A stretch of DNA of 64,000 bases from the NCBI RefSeq assembly GCF_009730915.1, contig NC_052473.1, positions 16,760,100 to 16,824,099 on the forward strand. Reading direction: 5' to 3'. Shown in pieces: positions 36,078-46,099 of the stretch. Within the stretch, counting starts at the first letter, position 1. Every line of letters begins with the position of its first letter. A program made the translations under genes and the position numbers. The notes under the pieces are model-generated. The model was not told the DNA's origin. It made no database searches and saw only the letters and a program-made list of their open reading frames with translations. The stretch comes from Dioscorea cayenensis subsp. rotundata (Eukaryota > Streptophyta > Magnoliopsida > Dioscoreales > Dioscoreaceae).

Positions 36078-36199
36078 GAGGCTCAGATGTAACCCTTTCT
36101 ATCAGAGACAAACACTAAATCAAGGGCTACAGCAGTAGCTGCCAGGCCACTTGATCTTGAGACTCTTGTAAGGCCAATTGGGCAAATCATCACAGCCTC
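36078..36199 (-). ncRNA. Box C/D snoRNA-like unit, family 2 (tandem copy a)
   Basis: Stem GAGGC/GCCTC perfect, box C 36187-36193, box D 36083-36086, guide AAAGGGTTACAT. Almost identical to the unit 254 bp away at 36332-36453, including the downstream CATGTCTCAGCGAGG, so the two arose by a recent local duplication. Confidence 0.7.
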
Positions 36200-36331
36200 G
36201 CTGAGACATGACCAACAACATTGTTGTTGTTGTAGTTGCTGCTGCTGCTGCTGCTGTGGCTGCTTTTTCTTTTTGTTGTTCTTGTTATTGTTGTCAACCT
36301 TCATTGTGTTCAAAAGAAAAACAAGAAACAA

Positions 36332-36453
36332 GAGGCTCAGATGTAACCCTTTCTATCAGAGACAAACACTAAATCAAGGGCTACAGCAATAGCTGCCAAG
36401 CCACTTGATCTTGAGACTCTTGTAAGGCCAATTGGGCGAATCATCACAGCCTC
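36332..36453 (-). ncRNA. Box C/D snoRNA-like unit, family 2 (tandem copy b)
   Basis: Same architecture and guide as 36078-36199: box C 36441-36447, box D 36337-36340, stem GAGGC/GCCTC. A few substitutions lie in the hairpin (TAGCTATTGC for TAGCTACTGC) while boxes and stem are unchanged. Confidence 0.7.
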
Positions 36454-36562
36454 GCTAAGACATGGCAAATAATATTGCCATAGCAAGAGAACTAAGCCTC
36501 ATCACCACCACCACCACCACCGATGTGACCGCATAGCACTTCATTTACGCTTCGAAAAAGAA

Positions 36563-37263
36563 GATAATGGCTGCAGATGATAGCCAGCAAAATCCAGCCA
36601 GTCTTCCTTGTTTACCCAGCCCTTGTAAGAAGATAATCAGACATGGTTTTCAGTCAGGACCATTGTGTTTGTGTGGTCCTATAAAAACACAGAAAATAAG
36701 AAAATTCTTTCTTTCGACACACGTTTTCAACAAACAAAATGAAAGACATGAATTTATATATACCAAATCAACAAACACCATAAATAATAATATATATATG
36801 TATATATTATTTAATTCAACTCATATTAATTTTTAAATCAACTCAAATTCATGACATCATAGTCAATAATTCACTAGAAAAATAAAGAATCAAATCAAAT
36901 GAGTAACTCAAAAAAATTTCAACCACATAGCTTCCCTTACAAAATAACATACATAACGAACGAAAATACAATGGAAAATTGTATCCTAAAGTTAAGATAG
37001 ATAAAAAAAATGAGATAGATAAGAAAATGAGAAAAAGTCCCACGATTTCAAAGAAAATCTAATATTTAACTATATGCATCATGAAAGAGACTGCGTAAAC
37101 CAATTGGAAAAAAGCCATCCTAAAACATATGAAAACATCAAAAGTTACTCTACGAGTGGCAGGTAATATTCAAAAAACCAAGGGGTGACAAGTAAAAAAC
37201 CACTTCCATTTCTATTCTCCACCAATCCTACACAACTCAGCGTGAGAAGAAATCATCAGCCTC
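36563..37263 (-). pseudogene. Family 5 unit split by a ~550-bp insertion
   Basis: ATGGCTGCAGATGATAGCCAGC (36567-36588, plus sense) is the 3' hairpin part of family 5, and GAAATCATCAGCCTC (37249-37263) its box C end, where the minus strand reads GAGGC-TGATGA with one base of box C lost. Between them are AT-rich sequences with no relation to the family. Box D is missing. Confidence 0.45.
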
Positions 37264-37319
37264 TTTGAGAGACATGAACTGTGACAAAAAGGAGAAAAAG
37301 ATGAAAAAAATCAACCTCA

Positions 37320-37560
37320 TAACTGGTACAATGGAATGAACAGCAAAGAATGTTGTCTGCAACTTCCAACTCTTATTTTCAGTGGTAGTGAAATAACAAA
37401 CAGCTGCCAAGCAGCACTCGGCAGCTGCACCACTCCTAGGAATAAATATAACAAAAAGGACAAATTATAGGCCTTATATAGAACAACTACGATAAAAGCA
37501 TGCCTGCAAGTGCACACACATGTATGAATACAATCCATGTGCAAGTAAACTATCAAGAAG
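37320..37560 (-). other. Conserved non-coding block related to 49770-50330
   Basis: AGTGGTGCAGCTGCC and the inverted TTGGCAGCTG form a strong hairpin; the block recurs at 49776-49985 and partly at 50129-50320. No C/D boxes or open frame found. Transcribed function unknown. Confidence 0.35.
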
Positions 37561-37709
37561 AATCTGGACATAAAAGGAATAAGAGAAGGAAATTGTTCCC
37601 TTTTGTGAATTGAATGGTTAAGGCACTCACTTACGCCAAATTGAGGTCACAATCAGCAAAGTAGACTGGCAGGCAGCAGCAGCAGCAACTTCAACAGCTT
37701 CAAACATAA

Positions 37710-37851
37710 AGCTCAGATCTGGCCTTGAATCAAACATAATGCCGAAACAAGTATCAGGGATGGCTGCAGAAGAGGCATGGAGAATCACCCCACACCTTAG
37801 CTGCCCTCGCCATTTAAACCCAATACTCTCTGAGGTCAAATCATCACAGCT
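37710..37851 (-). ncRNA. Box C/D snoRNA-like unit, family 4
   Basis: Stem AGC (37849-37851) with GCT (37710-37712), box C 37841-37847, box D 37713-37716, guide ATTCAAGGCCAGAT. The hairpin arms are ATGGCGAGGGCAGC and CTTCTGCAGCCAT. It keeps the AGC/GCT stem of the plus-strand copy. Confidence 0.65.
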
Positions 37852-37926
37852 GATCATGGTACTCTCCTCCAACACAAAGTGCATGATTTTTTTTCGGGAG
37901 ACACAAAATTTTATAAGGTATTATGT

Positions 37927-38466
37927 AGTTGGAAATATAGTCCCACATCGGTCGTGTGATAAAAATGTAATGGGTTTATATATAGGTATAGAGATTGAGC
38001 CACTAAGTCTTGAGACTTTTTGGTGTAGGACCCCTAAGCTTATGTTGCACCTATATAGGGCCCACTAATACAAAATATAAAATCTAACATGGTACGTCTG
38101 AGACACAAGTAATGTATAAGTCCAGTGTGTGGGGACTCTGAAACACAAAGTAGTGTACAAGTCCTGCTAAAAACAGACGTCTGGTGTACAAGTCCTGCTA
38201 AAAATAGACGTCTGGTGTACAAGTCTGAGCAAGTTCAAAATGAAAAAAATAAATAAATAAATAAATAAATAAATAAAGACCCAATTGAACTTGAGGGAGG
38301 GTGTTGGAAATATAACCCCACATCGGTTGTGTGATAGAAGTGCAATGTGTTTATATATAAGTATAGGGGTTTGAACAACTAAATCTTGAAACTTTTTGAT
38401 GTAAGACCCCTAAGCTTATGTAGCACCCATATAGGGACCCACTAGTATAAAATATAAAATCTAACA
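37927..38466 (+). mobile_element. TRIM-type LTR retrotransposon, complete
   Basis: LTRs at 37927-38089 and 38302-38466 share TTGGAAATAT and CCCACATCGG near the start and AAAATCTAACA at the end. They are flanked by the 5-bp duplication TATGT (37922-37926 and 38467-38471). The 212-bp interior starts TGGTACGTCTGAG (degenerate tRNA-Met primer site) and ends with a purine tract TTGAGGGAGGG. There is no coding capacity. Related sites at 50575 and 57850 lack the insert. Confidence 0.9.
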
Positions 38467-38529
38467 TATGTAAACATATATATGTAATGAGAAAGCTGAA
38501 ATCAAACTTAATATTATCTTATTTTTTCT

Positions 38530-39060
38530 AAAATAGAAGGATGATACCAAGATTGGTAGAAGGAAGCTTTCAGTACCTAAGTTCTATAATTCAAGATGAT
38601 GGAGAACTTATAGAAAATGCCACAAATAATACTAAGGCAAGTTGGGTAAGACAGATAGAAGCTTCTTTAGTTTTATGTTATTATAGAATACTTCATAGAA
38701 TGTTTATTAGACCAACGATAATGTACACGTTTAAAACATTTGGCATACTTAAAGAATGGACGTGGTTGAGATGAAAATGTTGAGATGGATGTCAAGAATA
38801 ACTAGAAAAAAATTGATTAAGATAAGAATTTATCCAAAATAAATTGAGTGATACTTACTATTGACAAGTTAAGAGTAAAACAATTGAAATGGTATAGACA
38901 TCTTATTTAGACAAAAGGTAGATGCTCTATATATGAAAAAAAAGCAGAAGCTCTTTTAAGTGGGAGAATTATGACGGAGGAATAGATGGACCTAAATTGT
39001 ATAGTAAAAAATTTACAAAATGACAAATTTGAACTTAGTTTATCTAGGTTTGTCAAATCA
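38530..39060 (+). mobile_element. LINE reverse-transcriptase tail, decayed (copy 1)
   Basis: The frame at 38541-38774 reads FQYLSSIIQDDGELIENATNNTKASWVRQ and FIRPTIMYTF, matching the end of the reverse transcriptase and following region of plant L1-type LINEs. Several stops follow. Two other copies (50650-51140, 57930-58500) sit in the same position relative to family 4 units, so the insertion predates the segmental duplications. Confidence 0.65.
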
Positions 39061-39458
39061 TTACAGCTTCCCATGGTCATAAAAAAAAACAAAAAGTAGA
39101 ACTAAAAAATGTTTGGTAAAAATTTGTCTAATAGTATGGGTAAACCCCAAATAGGTATGGTATGACTAATGTTTGTTGTAGTTGTTGTTGATATAATCCA
39201 CAATCGTTATACATTCATTTGAAGATAAATCTTATTTCCTTCATTCATCGAGGCAAAAGAAAACAATTATCCTTTTTCTTCTTCTTCTTCTTCTTCTTCT
39301 CATTGATTCATTTGTGAGGAACATCAACAAGCCTCCTCAAACCCTCAACCTCTAATTAGGGAGGGGAGTGCTATTGAGTTCCCTTATAATCTCATTTGTC
39401 ATCAACTGATACCTTCCTTAGCTTTGATTGCCACCAGTTCCTTCTGAGAGGAACAAGA

Positions 39459-39610
39459 GAGGTTCAGATTCAGTCCTTTTTATCAAACACAATTCAAAAA
39501 CCAGAATCAAAGATGGCTGCAGCAGAGGCCTGCAGATTTGCAGGTCACCAGGGCTGCCACGCCATTTTAAACCTGAAAGTTGAAACCTGAGGACAAATCA
39601 TCACTACCTC
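39459..39610 (-). ncRNA. Box C/D snoRNA-like unit, family 3
   Basis: Stem GAGGT/ACCTC, box C 39598-39604, box D 39464-39467, guide AAAAGGACTGAAT identical to the plus-strand copy. Hairpin ATGGCGTGGCAGCCCTGGTGACC...GGCCTCTGCTGCAGCCAT. A direct repeat (GAAAGTTGAAACCTGA) has lengthened the box C side slightly. Confidence 0.7.
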
Positions 39611-39794
39611 ATAAACTAGATAACTTTATAGGGCTTGCAAATAAGCAAACCCTCTTCTGACCTCAAATCTAATTATGGCCTCATTTGGATTATTATTATT
39701 ATTATTATTATCATTGTTGTTGTTGTTGTTCTTGTTGTAGACAATATTGTCTATATTCTTTTGCTTAATTATGTTTGAAAGAAACAAGAAACAA

Positions 39795-39915
39795 GAGGCT
39801 CAGATGTAACCCTTTCTATCAGAGATAAACACTCAACCAAGGGCTGCAGCAGTAGCTGCCACGCCACTTGATCTTGAGACTTTTTAAGTCCAATTGGGCA
39901 AATCATCACAGCCTT
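39795..39915 (-). ncRNA. Box C/D snoRNA-like unit, family 2
   Basis: Stem AAGGC/GCCTC (one wobble), box C 39903-39909, box D 39800-39803, guide AAAGGGTTACAT. The central hairpin is ATCAAGTGGCGTGGCAGC and GCTGCAGCCCTTG. It lies next to a family 3 unit, as in the plus-strand series. Confidence 0.7.
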
Positions 39916-40075
39916 GCCAAGACATGGCCAACAGCATTGCCATCGCAAGAGAACTAGGCCTCACCACCACCACCACCACCAGCAGAAAAAAAGATTGCAA
40001 ATGAGGTGCACATGAGCACCATTAATCCATCATACCACTAAAATCCTTCTTCTTTGGTCCCAACTATCTTCAGAA

Positions 40076-40130
40076 GAACAGGAGCAGTGGTTTCCTGCAG
40101 AGAAGCAGGCCATCCAAACTGCTTCACCAT
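40076..40130 (-). ncRNA. Short family 8-type hairpin
   Basis: CCATGGTGAAGCAG...TGGCCTGC-TTCTC-TGCAGGAAACCACTGCTCC, near identical to 15668-15724. No box C or D in the expected places. Confidence 0.4.
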
Positions 40131-40163
40131 GGCTCTCTCTATTTCTCTCTCTCTCTCTCTAGA

Positions 40164-40314
40164 GGGGTTCAGATCCAATCCTCCTTTTTTTATCAAACAT
40201 ACGTCAGAAACAAGAATCAAAGATGGCTGCAGTGGTGGCCTGTAGATTTGCAACACACCAAGCTGCCACGCCATTTTAATCCCGCGTAACGTACAGATGA
40301 ATCATCACTACCTC
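40164..40314 (-). ncRNA. Box C/D snoRNA-like unit, family 3 variant
   Basis: Box C 40302-40308, box D 40069+ series position 40169-40172, stem GAGGT/ACCCC with one mismatch. The candidate guide GGAGGATTGGAT differs from GGACTGAAT of the other family 3 units and is shared with 45280-45407. Hairpin ATGGCGTGGCAGCTTGGTG...GGCCACCACTGCAGCCAT. Confidence 0.6.
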
Positions 40315-40379
40315 CAAGAAGAAAGAGGGCAAACTTTGCTTGAATATAACATTGGAAGTGACTAGCTCACTTAAACCCA

Positions 40380-40490
40380 AAAAACCAAGTGGTGGCAAGT
40401 AAAAAGCCACTTCCATTAGTATTCTCCATCAATCCTAACACAGCATAGCTTCAGGAGAAATCATCAGCCATGGGACAAACACACCATAAG
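40380..40490 (-). pseudogene. Family 5 remnant
   Basis: GTGGCAAGTAAAAAGCCACTTCC and GGAGAAATCATCAGCCATGGG match the box C side of the split family 5 unit at 37180-37263; the remainder is absent. Confidence 0.4.
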
Positions 40491-40622
40491 CCACAGCCAC
40501 AGACACACACACACACACACACATAATTGAAGTGTGGAATTTGGATGGCTCTATTTATTTATTTTGATAACATTGCCATCCTTTCTTTTTCTTCATCATT
40601 TTCAGAAGAATAAAGAGGGAAA

Positions 40623-40730
40623 AGGCTCAAATCTTACCATAATTATCAGAGATAAACACTGAATCAAGGACTGCAGCAGTAGCTGCCACGCCACTTGATC
40701 TCGAGTCTGATCTAGCATAAATCACAGCCA
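40623..40730 (-). pseudogene. Degenerate family 1 C/D unit
   Basis: The hairpin TGGCGTGGCAGC-TACT-GCTGCAGTCC is kept, but box D reads TTGA (GGCTCAAAT in plus sense) and box C has lost three bases (AAATCACAGCC). Probably inactive. Confidence 0.5.
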
Positions 40731-40838
40731 AGCGGACACGAGCATAGCATCTCCATTAATAAGCATCATCATGATCATCATTGGTAGCAATAGTACCAGA
40801 GGGTTCATAGGGCAAGGGTTCAAATCCCTCATAGAGAA

Positions 40839-41088
40839 GAGGCTCGGATTCGCCATTGATCCAGTATACCACAAGACCCCTCCTCTTCTCCCGCACCACA
40901 CCCACCCTCTAGAAGAACGGGAGCAGCGGTTGCCTGCTGAAGAGCAGGCCATCCGAGCCGCTACACCATTGCTACAGAAAGAGAAGAGAGGAGCAGAAAA
41001 GAAGAGGAATCAATCAACGATTGAGATATCACACACCTTCACACGCTGTGATCGCATTCGAAGGTGATTAGGGCATCGTCATTGCCTC
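40839..41088 (-). ncRNA. Family 8 large C/D-like RNA
   Basis: Stem GAGGC (41084-41088) pairs with GCCTC (40839-40843). Box C is ATGACGA (41076-41082), box D is CCGA instead of CTGA. Hairpin ATGGTGTAGCGGCTCGGATGGCCTGC...GCAGGCAACCGCTGCTCCCGTTCT. The leader continues upstream to about 41360. Confidence 0.5.
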
Positions 41089-41370
41089 CAAATCGACATA
41101 AAAGAAAGAGAAGCAAAAGCAGCAACAACACAAGCAACAATGATGCAAGTGAGAATGGGAATGCGAAGAGAGAGAGAATAGCGTAGCGCCATGAGATGAG
41201 GAGGAATCGCAAAGCCTGAAGAGAAGAGAGAAGAGAGAGCAGTGAAGGAGAAGAAGGTGGCATAGCATTCGGACTGGCAACCTTTTTTCCACAGTGCTCA
41301 ATCGCTCTTCGTCTCGTCTTTTCATAGTGCATCCTCTTGGAAATTGTTTTGGTACTTAAAGAAAACATTT
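41089..41370 (-). promoter_or_regulatory. Leader and weak TATA of the second minus-strand series
   Basis: Homologous to 14112-14395 and 53090-53343. The TATA position reads TTTAAGTACC (41351-41360), so the promoter may be weak or dead. AAAAGACGAGA and GCGCCATGAGATGAGGAGGAATC (plus sense) are the most conserved parts. Confidence 0.4.
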
Positions 41371-41889
41371 ATTAATCCTAATAAAAACAATTTTTACTGA
41401 GAAAGATGATAGTGATAACTTACCACAAAACATGCAAAAAAAAAACCATTAAAACCAAAAAATTACTATCTCTACCACATAATATACATATATATAATAC
41501 TGTTCATCACTAATGTCTTTACACATGTATTGCAGAGAGAATTTATCTTTAAAGAGTCATTAAAGAACCATAACTTGTACTTGTCCATCCTTTTGTCAGT
41601 GCTTATTGTTTTTATGCCAAAAAAAAAAAGTTTATTTTTCTTCCTTAATTAAGTTGTATCCGTTTGAATCCAAGCTAGCTTTAACTACTTCCACATTGAG
41701 TGAAAGCCTCAGGTTGGTCACTTGGTCCTACCTTATGAGTTGAATCAGATTAATGGTTCATTTCAAAAACAAAAACATACTAATCAAGAGATTAAACAGC
41801 GCTCATCAACACAAGCCATCAGTGATCAATTGATCAGCCTGTAATTGAGATATAGACTGGATTCCAAACCCAGACATCAAAATTAACAT
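41371..41889. other. AT-rich spacer between minus-strand series
   Basis: No gene. GCTTATTGTTTTTATGCC (about 41603) recalls the 3' part of the SINE-like sequence near 8290. Confidence 0.35.
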
Positions 41890-43060
41890 ATCAAGAATCA
41901 GGTGAAATTCTTCAAACATGAAAGGGCCTCTGAAGCACAAGCTGCCATTTGCAGCATAAAAGTGCCCTAAGAAAAAAAAAAACACTAAGACAAATCATGT
42001 GAATAATAACACCGATTTGAGCTTGTATCACTTCTTAATATTATTGACCAATCACTTGTCCAAGCACAATCTCACACGGTCAATAAGATAAAATGTCGCT
42101 TGATCTCCCAGGTATGTTAAACAGCAGTGATTTCTTCTTGAAAAACAAGGACACACCAAGATTTTACAATTATATTAACATTAAGCCTCAAGTTTTATTC
42201 CACAGATGGACCAGAATAAAGTAAAAAATACTGATAGCTCAAAGAGAAATATAGTAAATGGTTGACATGGGCAACATTTTTTATTAAATTATTGACTCAA
42301 TGATTAAATATCCCTAAACAACACCAGAAAGGACCAGGAAATGATAGAAGCAAACATGTTAATAATTTCCTTCATGCACAATTTTCACTTAAATGGCACA
42401 ACAGAAGAGACACTTCAATGGCTCTTTGATACAAGTAAAATTATCCATGAGGTTGTACTGAATGCTTAACAATCTAGGAAGATGACTTTCAAATACGAAG
42501 GGTATTGAATATAGTTAAGCTAGACAAAAAAACATGTATCACAGTTGGAATTAAGAATTAAATGAAATCAGGTACAAGAATGCACCAAGCTTGAGATTTT
42601 CTTTAGGCTCACCTGAATGTTCTCTTGTGTGTTGAAACATGGGCAAAACCTGTGCTAACCCACAGATCCTCCGGGTTGGCCTGAAGGTCCGTCAAACCAC
42701 AGAATAAGTTCAAACTGTAGAATAAAGTTATTACCAAAACATTAGAAATAAACCCGACAAAAAACTTACCATGGCTGTTATCGCAAATTTTGGCAAATCT
42801 TCATTTTGCTCTTTACAAATATAACCAGGTTGATTAAGGTCCCACATCCAACTGCAATCTAGAAAAAGAACATGGCAAAGCTGCTAGCTGTTTCAATAGC
42901 AACACTTTTGACTGCCCTATGGAGTGTTTCATGGCAATGCAATGCAGACAGCACAATGCCAAAACACACTAGCATGCCAATGGAACAGCACACTCCTGTG
43001 GAGGAGAAAACTAAAAGAAGATTGAGATAATCAGGTAACTAAACCTGAGAACTATAGTGC
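41890..43060 (-). pseudogene. Exon-like block A (copy 3 of 3, best preserved)
   Basis: Exon-like piece 42858-42770 follows TTTTTTCTAG-like sequence and ends GCCATG|GTAAG; in one frame it is open and reads NQPGYICKEQNEDLPKFAIT. A second piece near 42690-42600 reads QANPEDLWVSTGF before drifting. Splice-like borders match those of 17713-17933. No complete gene can be assembled; the protein is not recognised. Confidence 0.4.
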
Positions 43061-43100
43061 TGTGTTGCCTCCTAGAATGAAACTCAGAGGGAAATGGAAA

Positions 43101-43247
43101 GAGGCTCAGTTTCATTCTGTTATCAAGAAGATGATAATGGCTACAGATGGTAGCCAGCAAAGTCTAGCCAGCCTTCCATGGACTTTCTCTTTTCCTTCAA
43201 GCCAAGCACAAGCACAAGTTGGTTTCTGGGGAAATCATCACAGCCTC
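43101..43247 (-). ncRNA. Box C/D snoRNA-like unit, family 5 (intact)
   Basis: Stem GAGGC/GCCTC perfect, box C 43235-43241, box D 43106-43109, guide ACAGAATGAAA. Hairpin GGCTGGCTAG...GCTGGCTACC with TGTAGCCAT in place of TGCAGCCAT. It lacks the ~110-bp insert of the plus-strand relative, so this is the reference form of the family. Confidence 0.65.
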
Positions 43248-44140
43248 TTGAGACATGAATGGAGACAAAGAAAGATGAAAATGAAGGAACACCAAAGTCG
43301 TGTTTGGAACAATGGATGCAAATGGAACGCATGTACCAGCCTTGAGTTGCTATTAACTTGAGGCAAAATTATAAACATGCATGATACTTCCACTTATATA
43401 TACATACACCCATTAAAATTTCCATTTGCATATATACATACCCTTATAAAACTCATAATAAGAGGCAAACGTGAGACAAATGACTCATCTAAAAATGGCT
43501 GCAGGATCACAACCTGCCATGTCCATTGTTGTAAAGTAGTCAATCGAGGCAGGGTTTAGTTCATGAATATATACAGGCCTAGTTTGGATATATGCTGATA
43601 AAATGCTTTTTCCAGTTTGGGAGGATTTTTTTTTCCCAGTAACTTAAGGGCTGGTTTGTATTCATTTTTTCTTCTCTCAGCAGTACTTAAAAAGACAGGC
43701 AAATCTGGGGAAAACACCCAAACACACCCAAAAAGCTTGTTTCAAAAAGCAGTATAAGCACTTTCACATGAGAATCTAAAAGGCTCCTCAAACGTAAAAT
43801 TCTTTTTTGAATATGGTGGAGAAGCCGCTCACATCAACAAATGGTATGAGAGAGAGTGACTCCTTCAAGCTCTCACTTAGTATGGGAAAGTGTTAACACC
43901 CTTCTAATCCGAAGATGTCTAAATGGTAAAATTCAAGCAGCTGCAGCAACAACAATTTCTTAAACAGTTTCCCTTCTCTTCTTCTCATTGTTTCATTTGT
44001 GAGGAATATCAACAAGCCTCCTCAAACCCTAAACCTCTAATTAGGGAGGGGAGTGCTATTGAGTTCCCTTATAATTTCATTTGTCATCAACAGATACCTT
44101 AGCTTTGATTGCCACCAGTTCCTTCTGAGAGGAACAAATA

Positions 44141-44297
44141 GAGGTTCAGATTCAGTCCTTTTTATCTAACACAATTCAAAAAGCCAACCAGAATCAAAGA
44201 TGGCTGCAGCAGAGGCCTGCAGAGTTGCAGGTCACCAGGGCTGCCACGCCATTTTAAACCTGAAAGTTGAAACTTGAGGACGAATCATCACTACCTC
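44141..44297 (-). ncRNA. Box C/D snoRNA-like unit, family 3
   Basis: Stem GAGGT/ACCTC, box C 44285-44291, box D 44146-44149, guide AAAAGGACTGAAT. Very close to 39459-39610; a small duplication (AAAAGCCAACCAG) lengthens the D' side. Confidence 0.7.
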
Positions 44298-44490
44298 AAA
44301 AAAATGAAGTCAGAAACTTGTTAAACTTTATAGGGCTTGCAAATAAGCAAACCCACTTCCAACCTCAAATCTAATTCTGACATCATTTGGATTATTATTA
44401 TTATTATCATTGTTGTTGTCGTCAATCTTGTTGTTGACAATATTGTCTATGTTCTTTTACTTGATTGCGTTCGGAAGAAACAAGAAACAA

Positions 44491-44689
44491 GAGGCTCAGA
44501 TGTAACCCTTTCTATCAGAGATAAACACTCAATCAAGGGCTGCAGCAGTAGCTGCCAAGCCACTTGATCAAGAGACTCTTGTAAGGTCATTTGGGCTGTT
44601 GGGTATATAGTCCCACATCGGTTGAGCCACCATATAGGGCCCACTAATAAAAAATATAAAATCTAACATGGGCAAATCATCACAGCCTC
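44491..44689 (-). ncRNA. Family 2 C/D unit interrupted by a solo LTR
   Basis: Box D 44496-44499, guide AAAGGGTTACAT, box C 44677-44683 and stem GAGGC/GCCTC are all intact. A 72-bp LTR remnant (44597-44668) lies between box C and the hairpin. Whether the enlarged RNA still folds is unclear. Confidence 0.55.
44597..44668 (+). mobile_element. Solo LTR remnant of the TRIM family
   Basis: TGTTGGGTATATAGTCCCACATCGG...AAAATCTAACA matches both ends of the TRIM LTR at 37927-38089 with the middle deleted. It is flanked by the perfect 5-bp repeat TGGGC (44592-44596, 44669-44673). Confidence 0.85.
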
Positions 44690-44849
44690 ACTGAGACATG
44701 GCCAACACCAATGTCAGCGCAAGATAACTAAGCCTCACCACCAACATGACCACCACCAGCAGAAAAGGCAGCAAACGAGGTGCATGTGAGCAACCATTAA
44801 TCTATCATACCACCAATATCCTCTTCTTTGGCCACAATTATCTCCAGAA

Positions 44850-44904
44850 GAACAGGAGCAGTGGTTTCCTGCAGAGAAGCAGGCCATCCAAACTGCTTCA
44901 CCAT
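44850..44904 (-). ncRNA. Short family 8-type hairpin
   Basis: ATGGTGAAGCAGTTTGGATGG...GCAGGAAACCACTGCTCCTGTTCT, close to the plus-strand copy at 15668. Flanked by family 2 units as there, showing the conserved order of the series. Confidence 0.4.
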
Positions 44905-45279
44905 TGCTACAAAGAGATAAGGAACAAAGAAGAAGACTCAAGGATAGAGATGTCATACAAACATATACATTTACATACACATAAATAGACACATACACAG
45001 AGACACAGAGAGAGAGGCCACTCACATTAGAAGGATATCAACTCTTTCCCTTGCAAAGTGAGAGAGAAGCAGTGGAAGCATGACAAGGAAAAGGCAGCAT
45101 GGCACTACAAGTTGATATAGAATCACAGATCTTGGAGAGGACAGAGAAGGAAAGAAGAGGGCAGAACTATGAGACTACCAACCCTATCTCTCTCTAGATA
45201 TATATATGTTGCTCTCCCTGAATCCCTTCCACCCTCATCCTCCTGCACACGATATATTCAACTTCTACACAAAACAAGA

Positions 45280-45407
45280 GAGGTTCAGATCCAATCATCC
45301 TTTTTTATCAAAAATAATTGAGAAACAAGAATCAAAGATGGCTGCAGTGGTGGCCTGTAGATTTGCAACACACCAAGCTATCCCGCCATTTTAATCATCA
45401 CTACCTC
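45280..45407 (-). ncRNA. Family 3 variant C/D unit
   Basis: Stem GAGGT/ACCTC, box C 45395-45401, box D 45085 series position 45285-45288-like TCAG (plus sense), guide GGATGATTGGAT. About 23 bases between box C and the hairpin are missing relative to 40164-40314, so box C is almost directly next to ATGGCGGGATAGC. Confidence 0.55.
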
Positions 45408-45599
45408 AAGGAAAAATGAGGACAAACTTTGCTTGAATTTAACATTCAACGTGACTAACTCACTTAAACAGAGATAATTTGAATAGGGGACATGATAACA
45501 GGGAAAATTTTTTCAATTCAGATGCAAAAATGGCAGATTTCAGGAAGGTATATGCAAATAACCCTTTTCTTCAGGTGAAGGGTTATAGAATAAGAAGAT

Positions 45600-45770
45600 A
45601 TCAACCTAGATGCGTTTAGTAGAAAACTGGACGAAATGATATGTCTACTCATGGCCGATCTGATACTGTCTCTTAATAGAATGAGGTGGAAGGACAAAAA
45701 AATTCATGTAACCAAGAAGTTAGGACAAAGACCATGGTGTGGTTATTGTAATCTAATAAAATAAGATATC
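45600..45770 (+). mobile_element. LINE tail fragment
   Basis: AGTAGAAAACTGGACGAAATGATATGTCTAC and TGGAAGGACAAAAAAATTCATGTAACC recur at 62215-62320; the frame reads RWKDKIHVTKKLGQRP, as at the 3' end of plant LINE ORF2. Confidence 0.4.
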
Positions 45771-46099
45771 ACAGATGTATTTGCCAAAGGATACCGAGCA
45801 TTATAAAGGCATTGAATGGAAGGATCAACATCCATAACAGATTACCTAACTACCTATAGCTTATTTGCATGCTGCCCGCAAAGAAAGCTCAATTTGCTCT
45901 AAGGAACAAAATAAAGCTTGCATATAATAATTTAATCCCCAGACAACAACCAAAAAGCTTGTGGAAGACCAGAATAACAAGAATTCCATAAAGGTAATCA
46001 GCCACATGAAAGACAATGCAGGAATGTAACCATGTATGCTGCAAAAGCGAGAGATACTTTAAATAGGTTTTTTCTTCAGCAAACATACCTCAAAGATTT

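Noticed and set aside
38227-38278. CRISPR-like regular AAAT repeat
   Set aside because: A (AAAT)n microsatellite inside the TRIM element; plant nuclear DNA has no CRISPR arrays.
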